Shown here: positions 1 through 10,309 of the stretch, one piece after another | Numbering within the stretch: position 1 is the first letter of the stretch | How the letters are laid out: every line of letters starts with the position of its first letter | Source of the DNA: Aplidium turbinatum | Taxonomy: Eukaryota; Chordata; Ascidiacea; Aplousobranchia; Polyclinidae | Direction: 5' to 3' | Assembly (NCBI GenBank): GCA_918807975.1 | Contig: OU964921.1 | Location: forward strand, 13,859,498-13,923,497 | Length of the DNA: 64,000 nucleotides | Made by a program: the position numbers and the translations under genes | Notes under the pieces: generated by a model | What the model was told of the DNA's origin: nothing | Database searches by the model: none | Seen by the model: the letters and a program-made list of their open reading frames with translations, nothing else

Positions 1-1633
1 TCACTCTTCTTATTTAACCCATAAAAAGTAAAATATTTTGTAAATTACAAAAAAACGTAACCCTTCTAGTGTTGCGGATAAGCTAAAAGCGGATGAAGTT
101 TCGCATCCCTATGATCTACAATTCCTAGGTTAGGATGCAACAGAAGTAGGCCTATATCATACGTCCAACGTCTCACTCCGTTCGAATTATAGCCTACATA
201 CGTTTTTCTGATTACAATATAGCCTAAGCTGTTCAAACTTTCTTCAAAAAATAAAATACTGCAATCTTCAAATTTAAAAAGTATTTCAATCTAACTTCAT
301 TTTTGAACGCAAGACTATTAAACCCAAATTAGAAATCTAGCTTAGATGATTATGGTCAAACACAAAGGTGTCCCAGTTTGTGTTTGACCTCTTTAAAAAA
401 TGTTGAATTTTTAGCTTTGTTGTGATTGTGTACCTAGTTTACACATGTTATTGTTCACAAGTGACCATGGGTAGCAAGGTCGTATTAACCGCTCTTCGTA
501 CCCCCTAGGGGGCACGGCTATTAAGGTAGGGCCCCACTCTTTTGAGTTTGTTTAACTTTTTTGGCAATTTTAAATAAAAATATGTTGTAGATACTGCTGC
601 ATCAGCTCGATATTCAACAGCTTAAATCACCCAAGGCCCTATTTACTGCTTCCGAAACCCTGACTAGTGGGCCCACATTTCTGTTTAGGGGCCCATCTAC
701 ATTCATATTTAGTTGGTGCAGCCTTTTTCGGTGATGTTAAATAAAAAATGTGACAATAGGCTACTGCTACAAAACTCGATATTTTATAGCTTCGGCTACA
801 TCCATCGGTTTTGTAGCCTATTGTTGATCATCTTTTGGAATGACTATTTTAAATCAGCGAAAACGATGAATCTATGCTATTTTGTTGGAGTTTACAGAAG
901 AAATAGTAGGCTACTACGCTCTCGCTGTTTTGGAAAATGTGTTTCAACGATGGATAGCATATGACTTGTCCAAAATTAAATGGTCTTGAAACGAAGAAGA
1001 TGTTCAATAATGACATCCGAAAGCATTCACAGGGATTATGTAGCGTATAGACCTACTTTTGCATTCGAAATGATTTTTTTAATTAAAAGACGTTTTAAGA
1101 GGGGAAATGGGACTTGCATAGGGAAGCATTCTCCACGTCACCAATTTTTTTATAACTACCTTGTTGAAGTTGGCTGCTTTGCATTCAACACAGCGTCTTA
1201 TAATTTATTTTTTTAATTTTCAAGACAAACACTGCGTCATTCCTTTCCCTAGGTTTTAGTTTTTATGGAATGTGGAACAGCAAGCTGGCATAAAAAAAAC
1301 ACCCTATCAACAAGATTGCCAAGAAAGGATGAAAGCCTTCACTCAGCAAAGGGCTACTACAGGCTGAAAATGATGATGATGAGGATGAAAATGTTTTAGT
1401 TTTTTAGTTAAACTCCATAGCCCTTTGCATTTTTATGCAGCAAAAATGGAGTCTCAACAGATTGTAGAGTCAGTTTGATGTTTTTGATTGGAATTTACAA
1501 CCCATTGTTTGAAAAGCATTTTAGGCACCTTTACTAAAAAGTAGAGACCCACTAGTGAATTTCGTAAGGGGGCGAGACGGTGCTCACACTCCCCTGTAGG
1601 GTAGGCATTTTTTTCGTTATCTTTTGTTTAAAG
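1..1633. other. No gene recognised
   Basis: AT-rich sequence with short open frames on both strands but no conserved domain or splice-consistent exon. Repeated TAGCCTAC-type words are present (near 191, 750 and 905). Confidence 0.6.
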
Positions 1634-2150
1634 CAAGGCTGTCGAGCCGGAGCAAGGAGCTATGCATTTTCAACGGAGCTAGAGCCGGAGCTCTACGTGA
1701 AATTCAAGTGGAGCTGGAGCAACAGCTGGAGCCAGTTGTTTGAAAAATAGCTCCGGCTCCGATGTATTTCATAAGATACTACTAATATTGGCTGAATTCA
1801 CATAATTTAACAGCAACCCTTAACAAAATTAAGAAATCATTTGCGTAATCAGACGTCGAGTTAACAAATATGTTTTGAAACGCAGTTCCGCATGACATTT
1901 CGATGAAAGCAGGCAACCTTAAATTTCATAAAGTTGTGCCATTTTTTAGCAACAGTTGACTGCAGGCAATTGCTTTAGAAATTAAATTGATATGTCGTCA
2001 TTATTTTAATGAAAGCACTTTTCGGAGCCTGGAGCTGGAACCGGAGCAGTGGTATCAAAAAGCTCCAGAGCAGGAGCTTTTATGATAAAAGAGAGCTCCG
2101 TAGCTTGAGCTGGAGCAACTTAACATTTACGCCTGCTCCAAGGCCCTGGA
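1634..2150. mobile_element. Probable hAT-type MITE, GAGCTCC-rich ends
   Basis: Both ends carry many copies of GGAGC/GCTCC and related words with an AT-rich middle. The left end reads CAAGGCTGTCGAGC and the complement of the right end CAGGGCCTTGGAGC. Flanks GTTTAAAG (1626-1633) and CTTTAAAG (2151-2158) differ at one base. The right border is uncertain by 2 bp. Confidence 0.45.
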
Positions 2151-2536
2151 CTTTAAAGTACCGGTAGGCTACAGAAATTGTGTTTGATATTTAAGCTTTC
2201 ACAGAAAAGTTTGATTTATGCTTTAATCTGAAGACATTGCCTGTTAATCGAACTATTACAGTTTTTACTTATCCATTTAAGCCTACCATCATGCTTTACA
2301 TATTCACATATCTAATAATTCAATCCAAAAGTACAGTGACATAAAGTAGCCTACGCAAAGACCGAAAGAGTTTATATTTCACCGGCAGATTGCCTCGGCT
2401 GCCTTCAACCTTGGTCAGACTATAAAGTTGCATAAGGTTACTCTTGATCAAAAAATGTCAAGTTATATCGAACGCTTCCCCTTCCCAGTAAGAAACTCGT
2501 GCGTACCTCACTAAACGTACCCTCAATCGCGTGGTT
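2151..2536. other. No gene recognised
   Basis: AT-rich spacer between two transposable elements; nothing identifiable. Confidence 0.6.
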
Positions 2537-3979
2537 CAGCGTGGTCCAACTTCTTTTCATCGCGGGCCAAAAACATTTTCTTTTCAATCTTGCGGGCCAA
2601 TGTTTTTAAATAGCAATTCATAGGCTTATTACTGGCAAATTATACATAGCCCATGGCATATAGTTACTAGCCTACTCTCTAAAACCTCTGTAACAGTGCT
2701 TTTCAACCGGGGTCCGTGAAGCGATTTCAGAGGGTCCGTAAAAGTTTCCGAATTTTCAGCATGATTGATAAATTACGAAATTTAAAAATTGTTTGTGCTT
2801 TGTTTATGTATTAGTCTACAGTGATTCTCAAACTGCAAGTCGCAACACACTGGTGTGTCGTTTGAAATTGCAAAGGATATTGCACAAAGGTTTGGTTTCG
2901 GTAATAGATGCTGACTAACGCGTGCACTTCTAAGTTAAGCATTGATCAACAATGTTGTCTTAAAAGAATTAAGTTGAACATAGCCTTATTAAAAGGTTCT
3001 CACAGTTTTGCAATGACTGTGACTATAACGAATTAATATTGATTACAAATGAAAAAAGAGACAAATTCTCTGTATTGGTCGCAAGTACAGTATTCTATTA
3101 ACTTTTGATGAAATTTATAGAAACACATCAAATGAGAACATAGCTTACCGATGTTTGATCCTGTGTGCCAACATATAGGCCTAGCTCATAACATAATTTC
3201 ATCAATCACATCAATCGTCAAGTGCGTTGCAAATTCAGCAAATTCTTCTAAGTGTGTTGCTTTGAAACTTATGTAACATATGATTCCATAAGGAGACGCG
3301 ATATACCAAAATTTGAAATAGAAATTTTAGGAGTCCGCGACCACTTCAAAGGCACCAAAAGGGGTCCACCAAGACAAAAAGGTTGAGAACCACTGCTCTA
3401 CACTCTACAGCTTGTTTCACCCTAAAAGGGGGATCATCTTTAACTTTATCAACTTTAGATTTTAATTTTAGGCAATAACGTTGGTATCCACGAGAATAGT
3501 AGTTGTGGCCATGCGAACGCAAGTATAAAGAGCCTCGTTTCCAAGTTGATTTCGATTTTTGGTTTTAATATCGTTAATATTATATTCGTATGTACTTTCA
3601 AACATCGAATGGCCTACATGTTCAGAACAGCATCTTTTAAAAGGGGAAACTTCTTCTTTGACACTAACTTCCAAACGCTTGCAGGATTTTACTTTTTTTT
3701 TACAGCAAAAACGGATCTTTCCGAGGTTCACATAATTGAAGTTGAAGCTCTGGGGACTGTGTACTTACTCTCACGCCCATGGGAAAAAATTTTGAACAAA
3801 GTGATATTGTTATGCATCACAAAGGATCATTCACAATTTTTTTTTTTGTCAATTACAATAAGAAAAAAAAATGAAGTGATATTGCTAGATTAAAGCAAAG
3901 CTGACTATCAGTTCGCGGGCCAAAAAAACGAAGCTCGCGGGGCAAGTTTGGCCCGCGGGCCTGCAGTTGAACCACGCTG
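2537..3979. mobile_element. hAT-type element carrying a nested hAT MITE
   Basis: Ends are CAGCGTGGTCCAACT on the left and, reversed, CAGCGTGGTTCAACT on the right, flanked by a perfect 8-bp duplication GCGTGGTT (2529-2536 and 3980-3987). Subterminal repeats of CGCGGGCC occur at both ends. Eight-bp duplications and CAG ends are hallmarks of the hAT superfamily. Removing the nested element (2694-3395) leaves about 741 bp with no transposase, so it is non-autonomous. Confidence 0.85.
2694..3395. mobile_element. Nested hAT-type MITE
   Basis: Ends CAGTGCTTTTCAACC and, reversed, CAGTGGTTCTCAACC, with GGGGTCC subterminal matches at both ends. It lies wholly inside 2537-3979, so it arrived later. Flanks CTCTGTAA and CTCTACAC are only partly alike. 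A further hAT-like left end (CAGTGATTCTCAAACTG) at about 2819 has no matching right end. Confidence 0.75.
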
Positions 3980-4322
3980 GCGTGGTTCATTGTGTTGACT
4001 GTTGAGTGAATTAACGATAGGCCTACGTCGACTACATAAAACATTATATGCGACGTCGAGTGTTATATCACATTTTTCTTATTATTTTCAATAGAAATCT
4101 ATTTAAACGAGTAAACTAGCTGCTGCTGAAATTATCATCAAGGCAAGCTGAGTGTGGTAGGTTAATCTTATACAATAACTTATGACTTACTGGAGATTAT
4201 TAGCAAATGGGTGCTTATTCTATTCATTATCATTTCAATTAAAAAAAATAGATTGGCCCCCTATAAAAGCGACCAAACCGAGATAGAGTTTGTTAAAATT
4301 TTCTGAGGGCAAACTTCTAGAT

Positions 4323-5520
4323 CAATAGTTTTTAACCTAGATCAATAGTTTTTAACCCCTTTGGAGTCCCATAGACTTTTTATGGGGAGCTCGAGCATTT
4401 AACGATATTTAGTCTCTTTTGCAGTACGGTAATTTGAATGTGCTGAACTATTTTTTGACATATTGATTTTTAAAATCTGAAAAGCACAGGTAGGGTTTTA
4501 TGCAGACAGAGTTTTTGTTGCCTTGTTCTGCAATCTGGTTTCGTAATAGCCTACGTGAAAAAAGTAAAATCTTTCAAGTGTTAAAAATATTTTTTTAAAC
4601 TCATTGCGTTAGTCATCGAAGAGCCTTAGCATCCAAATATCTGCCTCCAATAAAGCAATGAAGTGTGTCCTGAACTTAATTACCAAGGTAGTCAACTTTG
4701 CAAACGCAGAGTGATTTATAAAAAGCTGGAGCTCTTGCAGTTGTTTTTTCAGCCTGTGTAAGAAGATGCAGCCAAACTGTAAATAATGTATAATCTGGCG
4801 TATTTTTCATAGGAATGATTGAAGGTTATCCAAAAAATACTGTACATATTGATTTGAAGTTTCATATCCAAACTATACGCATGGAAAAGTGGAAGTAACA
4901 AGAAAATCCAATAAGCTTCAGTGGCCTAAGTTGTACGTTGCACTCTCACATCGTAACTTTTATTGGACTTGTAACATGTACCAGGTAGTCTACACGTAAC
5001 AGACTAATCAAGCAACAGCTCGTCTATGCCTTGAAAACAAACAGGATAAAATGATTTTTAAATGCAAATGAGCGCATAGAAACCAATCAATTTTTTTAAA
5101 GCACAAGATGAATTTTGTGCATGGAAGTTTAACCACACAGTGAAGTCAGACTTCGAAGAACTGAAACTCGAGATTATTTTCCTATTTATTCACCTGTTTG
5201 AACTCAAGATGATCTAAACTAACAGTGCTTGGATCCATATATCTTTGCTCTTTTTTCTACTGGAGTTACTGTCAAGACCAATGACAGGCTAGATTGCTAG
5301 AAGCTGAAGATTAAAGTCACATTGCGCAATTTCTGGAGTTAAACCTTGCAATAAAAATCTAGTCGCTTAGAATCAATTTCAAGACCCTCGCTAATGTACC
5401 GTGATCAACGAAAACAAATTACTTTTGGTGTTACATAATTCGAAACCAGAAAGGGGGAGCACAGAACATGTAATCATTGTTAAAGGGAGGCATGTCGAAA
5501 TAAAAGGTTAAGAACCACTG
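4323..5520. mobile_element. hAT-type element, non-autonomous
   Basis: Left end CAATAGTTTTTAACC, right end reversed CAGTGGTTCTTAACC. Flanks TTCTAGAT (4315-4322) and CTCTAGAT (5521-5528) match at 7 of 8. The first 14 bp plus CTAGAT are duplicated in tandem at 4317-4356, so the true left end could be 4343. No transposase remnant seen. Confidence 0.65.
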
Positions 5521-6133
5521 CTCTAGATCCGAACTAGCTAAACACTCTACTTGTCTAGACTTCAATTATGCATTGGCATTTTCTTTTATAATAAACTAGT
5601 TGTCAGAATAACTTCGGCTCTCTCCCAATGTTTCTACATCCGCTGCTGCGCAGTGGTGTGTTGGATGGTTAAAGATACCATTTAAGCCGTGACTGTGTGG
5701 CACCAACATCACCTAACAGTAACAAATAACAAAGCATTTGACGCGTGATATTGTCATCAACAGAAATGTTTTTCGAATGTTTTATTAAAATATGCTTTGA
5801 AAATATCAAAATCACTTATGAAATAATACTTAATAGCCTACTTAACTTTGACTATCACAGTTAAGGAAACAAACACACTTTTGTGTAGAACAATCCTTGA
5901 TGTATTCAGTGGTGCCGAAGTAGGGGGGATGGGGGAATATATCCCCCCCCCCCCCAATGTTTTGGCAGCATCCCCTCCAATAATTTAGAAAAAATTATTT
6001 GCTATGAAGTTGTACTTCGATTTAGTTGTTTGCAGGCATCTCCAATTGCTGTTGTTTTTCTTTTATTGATGTTTGATCACAGTTCTAAATTGTCTTGGAT
6101 TTGACGCTAGACAATGAAGGATCTTCATTGAAG

Positions 6134-6605
6134 CAGGGTTGTCAGACAGCTTTTGAGAAAAAGAGCCAAACAATGTCAAAAAAAGGACCAAACTGGGTAA
6201 AAAAGAGCCAAATTGTTCAATAATGTTAATAACGTTGCTAATAAAACATAATAACGTTAACAACGTCAACAACGTTACAACACTACAACAACACAGTCTA
6301 CATTCTACAAGAACAATTCCAAATCTTCATCGTCTACAGTGTTTCCACTCGAATCTTTGGCATTGGCATAAACATTGTCAGCTAAACAATGTCTAAAAAA
6401 TCGTAATAACACTTTTCAGCCTCAATTTCCGAAAGACATTTATTTAAGTAGCTAGTTTGATAGTATGTGCCAACTGCTTCCAAAAAGAGCCAAATATTGA
6501 AAACAAAGGCCCAAGGGGCCAAAAAATTTTTTTGGGGCCCAACTACCTCTAAAAAGGGCCAAATTTCACAAATTTGGCCTCAAAAGGGCCAATCTGGCAA
6601 GCCTG
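6134..6605. mobile_element. hAT-type MITE nested in the hAT transposon
   Basis: Ends CAGGGTTGTCAGACAG and, reversed, CAGGCTTGCCAGATTGG. Perfect 8-bp duplication CATTGAAG (6126-6133, 6606-6613). Subterminal repeats of AAAGAGCCAAA and AAAGGGCCAAA occur at both ends. Non-coding. Confidence 0.88.
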
Positions 6606-7345
6606 CATTGAAGGTATTAAGGACGAGTTGGACCAGGCCAGTGGCCACGTCACTGCAGTAATGCTTATGAGGAAACTCATTGTATTTAATGCAGTTTCAC
6701 TTCCGGAAAATTTTGCTACTAATTTTATCACGCCTTTGCAAGCACCACGGCAAAGAGTCCCTGAAAGATTGGGTGGAGGCTCGATGGTAGCTACTGCAGA
6801 CACTCAAATGCATTATAAAATACTTTACAATCAGTTCATGGACAGAGTTATCTCTGAACTGACCGAATGGTTTGAAAGTAGCCTGAATTCAGATTCGGCA
6901 AAGTATAAAGAACTTGCATGAATGTTCAAGACCGCCTTAGTTCCTGAAATGGTCATAAATTATATCCAGAGCTGAATAGACAATCGATGAGTTATCAAAT
7001 TGATCCATTCAGAAAGGCAACAGGAGAAAAATATCTGTACCATGCTAAAAGAGCTTACCAGTCATTGTTCGAGTTAGAAAAACCTCTCTATTCTCAAATA
7101 CTCCAGCTGATTAAAATCCTCTTACTTTGCCCGGTAAGCTCTGCTGCTTGTGACAGGTCATTTTCCAATCTCTGTAAATAGAAAACCTGGCTGAAAAATA
7201 CTTTGGGACAGGAAAGGTTGAATGCTAGCATTGTTTGCAACATTCACGAAATTATTCTTAATGACATCAGCATAAATGACATTGCTAATGAGCTTTCAAT
7301 GCGCACTACCATAAGACGCAATATGTTGGGTTGTAACAAGTTCTT
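6606..7345 (+). pseudogene. hAT transposase remnant (ZMYM1-like, C-terminal half)
   Basis: Translated pieces include GSMVATADTQMHYKIL and FMDRVISEL, like hAT transposases related to ZMYM1, then the hAT dimerisation region LLLCPVSSAACDRSFSNLCK and TWLKNTLGQERLNA. The reading frame is broken by stops, for example TGA at 6919-6921 and TAG at 7179-7181, with a frame change between. The N-terminal half is missing or unrecognisable and a MITE lies just upstream. An inactive DNA-transposon gene. Confidence 0.8.
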
Positions 7346-7436
7346 GTGATGTGTCTGAAAGTTATTATTTTTGTCATAATTTTGCAAGAAAAGTATAACT
7401 TCTGTTTTTTTTGTTGGAAAAACCAAGTATTCATTG

Positions 7437-7472
7437 GAAGGTCATAGGTTCGAATCCCGCTGGAGGTACCAT
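7437..7472 (+). repeat. tRNA-derived 3' half (B-box fragment)
   Basis: GGTTCGAATCCCGC followed by TGGAGGTACCA looks like a tRNA T-arm, acceptor strand and terminal CCA. No matching D-arm or anticodon arm precedes it, so it is a retro-inserted fragment or SINE piece rather than a tRNA gene. It sits inside the hAT element. Confidence 0.4.
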
Positions 7473-7751
7473 TTTTCTTTGTTTGTTTCTTAATCTTACA
7501 GCAATCATTCACAAGAGTAGGCCTACTGGTAGCACTTTCATCTCCATGATTTCTTATCTGTATGTTATGTTGTTAGAAGCTAACTTACCGAGATCTGGTA
7601 ATTTTTTAATAAACTTAATACCAGTAGGCTACCACTAAAATTGTGTATAAAAATATGCATCCCTCCCAATGTTCAAAATCGTCTAAAATTTGATAAAATG
7701 TTGATATATCCCCCCCAATCCTCAACTAACTTCGGCACCACTGGATGTATT

Positions 7752-8784
7752 CCAGATGTCTTACAAAGGCCTCATTAGAAATCACTGCGACAAGAATTGA
7801 GAGGCAAAGCATGCTTCAAACAAAATAATTTGCTGAGTAACATTCATTCTTATAAATTTTGAGGTAACATGCAAAGCGATTGAGGTTGATTCTGCTGTCT
7901 ATATGTCCTGACTTCGTGGTGAATGGTGTCCGATTTAGGGGCGCTCTTTTATCTAGAGCGCACTCTGGTTGGAGGATGTAGTCGATTTCTCCTGCTCTGA
8001 CTATACAATTCTAAGCTAATTTGTAGAAGTTTCTGCAATGATGAAATAAAATATAAACTTTATTTGCATTCAATGGATAAATAAGTTACACCATTTGGCA
8101 CTCCCAGCATGGTAGTACGTACAAAATTATGGTCCACAGTGTTGTAAAATCAAAAGGGTAACAAAACAAGAACAAGAGAATAAATTAAAATCTAGCATAA
8201 TCCATGCATTTAATCTCATATTGGGGTTTTCTTTGCTCGTTCCGTCAGCAAATCACTTCCCATTTACATTGATTTAACGTCTGTAGAAGTTGAATTTAAA
8301 CAAGGGCTGTTTTGTTGCCTGAGTATTTTGCATTCAAACGATGTGTTGCGATCGGGCAATACAAGATAATCCAAGCAGCTGAACTGACTTTGGTGTTGGT
8401 TAAATATTTGCCCTTGTAAACTCAGTCTTACAAGTTTTCTGGTATCGTAACTGTCTCTGTGAAATTGGACTCAACATTTCTCTCACAAATAGATAGATCA
8501 TGAGAGACTTTAAGAGAAATATCAAAGAAAAGAAAATATGTGTAAAAAAGTAAAAAAACACCGACCCCACATTGTAAGTGCTGCAGTCATGGGATGGCTG
8601 CGATGCAGAAAGCACTACTTCCAATTGAACACAATCATCATGCAAGGTCAACGCAATGTAGACAATGTTTAGTTCAATTCTTCAGTCGATGAGATGACCG
8701 CGGGCTACACGCAATGTCATATACACAATCGAGGACGCGTGCCGGATGAAAGACATTCGCCATTTTGAAATCAAACTCTGATGA
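7752..8784. other. No gene recognised
   Basis: Spacer between the hAT element and the candidate small gene. A CpG-containing stretch with GCCATTTTG near 8690-8765 could be promoter sequence of that gene; otherwise nothing identifiable. Confidence 0.45.
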
Positions 8785-9414
8785 ATGCATCAAGCATGGG
8801 AAAGAGAAGCGTCAATGCGACATTGTCGTTTTCTTGCAAAAGTGAAGAGAGGTGTAAGCACCAAAGTATTTGCAGAGAGGCTGAGTAAAGTTGTTAGTGA
8901 GCAGGAAAGGCGAAAATTGTATGGAAATTGCCAATCGCATTCATTGACGTATCTTGAGCTTTTATTTTTGTCAAATATTATTTAGTTTAATCTTCGAAGT
9001 GGGCGTATTGGGTAATTGCAGGCAACAGCACCTTTTTTATGATATTGTCAAACTTTGCGAAGAGCAGATATACATGCCAGATGTAGTTGACAGTAAGGTA
9101 AATCTCATGTCGCAAAATCCTTCATTTTTATATTGATTTAACGTTAGACGGATTTTGCTTTCTGTCATGCAACAAGGATGACACTGTTCGCTATTTGTTT
9201 GTAAACACGACCTAAAAAGAGAATAGCTAGAAAGAAAAGTCCCTTAATGCTTGTAGTAACTACACAAAAACGTAAATATGAGGAATGTAGCCAACATCAT
9301 ATCAAAGTTTGATAATCAGTTGCACTTTGGCCGACAATGTCATCATTCCTAAAAAAGGTATTTTCTAATTTGCTTTTGAATGAACACCAGCGCAAGCGCA
9401 CAAGAAACCTATAG
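8785..9414 (+). CDS. Candidate small three-exon gene, function unknown
   Basis: Proposed exons 8785-8918, 9022-9097 and 9391-9414 total 234 nt (77 aa plus stop) and stay in frame. Exon 1 ends before GTATGG; exon 2 lies between ATTGCAG and GTAAAT; exon 3 follows CACCAG and encodes only RKRTRNL before TAG. An in-frame TGA directly precedes ATG 8785. The joined centre (VFAERLSKVVSEQERRK, then LQQHLFYDIVKLCEEQ) is highly charged and predicted helical. If exon 2 reads through, the protein ends FLY after 9097. An AATAAA at 9809-9814 could end the transcript, just before Lmx. I do not recognise a family. It could also be a chance arrangement, since the pieces are short. Confidence 0.35.
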
Positions 9415-9878
9415 GGCCACAGAAATAGAATAATTGGTAGCTCCATTTCCAAACTATTTCAACTGTTGTAAAGTCGTTACTAATAGAAAGTAAAAAAGTT
9501 AAGTGGTGAGGACGCCTGGCTGATGCTCGAAAGGATGTTCACTTCCTTCATACCTTCGAACACTAGCCACAATACAATGAGCACGACAAATAAATAATTA
9601 AAATATCGAATGATAAAGCATGAAGCGTTTAAATTTACAAGATTCTCCGTGATGCCCAATCGATTCATATCCTTTCTTTATTCAAAAGTGCAATGAATTG
9701 TATTGCTAACCATCTACATAATAATCGTTTTCGCTTCCAATCAGTAGATTTGTAATATTTCAACTAAGGATTGACGATAAAGGTTTTTGAACTTTCAAAA
9801 TTATATACAATAAAGTAATTTTGTAGTCGCCTTTTGTGTGCGCGAGTCACTGATTTACATGTAGCTTTTTCAAAGCAG

Positions 9879-9886
9879 TATTTAAA
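9879..9886 (+). promoter_or_regulatory. Possible TATA-like element of Lmx
   Basis: TATTTAAA lies 37 nt before the proposed ATG. If functional, the 5' leader would be only about 10-15 nt, so a distal promoter or leader trans-splicing is equally possible. Confidence 0.2.
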
Positions 9887-9922
9887 GCAACTTTGTTGTC
9901 TCTGACTCGGCTCCAACAAAAT

Positions 9923-10309
9923 ATGGCTTCATCTAAACTCTTTGGTCCTGTTCTAAGCCAATGTGGAATGCTGGACGATTTCTCCAACATGTCCATGAAG
10001 AAAACCACATATATGAATAACAGAATGCATCAGAACGACATGTCTGGTCTCAATAGCACAGCCACGGCGATTCAGAGCCCTGAAAACTATGTAAACGATG
10101 ATTCCAAGTTTGAGATGAACGATCGACACAGTTACACTCGACCTGTCGCTCGTTTTGATACCCCGACGAAAAGAAAGCTGTTGGCCGCAATGCAAGACAC
10201 TTTTCCGGAAAACTTTAAACCGATATCTCAAAGTTTATCATCACACACTGATCCAAAAAGTATGCCACTTTCGTCTTCTGTCTGTCATGGATGCAAGCGA
10301 ATTATCAAG
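9923..10309 (+). CDS. Lmx1: Lmx exon 1: N-terminus and first LIM1 cysteine pair
   Basis: 129 codons, ending in phase 0 at AAG before GTAAGA. The first 120 residues are Ser/Asn/Met-rich, predicted disordered, with no recognised domain. The last ten residues open LIM1 with CHGC (Cys121 and Cys124). The frame stays open 30 nt upstream to a TTG at 9893, but ATG 9923 is the first usable start. An alternative upstream 5' exon or trans-spliced leader cannot be excluded. Confidence 0.88.

Larger units (their letters stand above)
5907..7743 (+). mobile_element. hAT transposon, decayed autonomous copy
   Basis: Ends CAGTGGTGCCGAAGT and its exact complement, with a perfect 8-bp duplication GATGTATT (5899-5906, 7744-7751). 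A poly-C tract follows the left end. It carries decayed transposase (6606 to about 7345) and a nested MITE at 6134-6605. Confidence 0.9.

Noticed and set aside
7437-7472. Functional tRNA gene
   Set aside because: Only the T-arm and acceptor half are present; no D-arm or anticodon arm upstream.
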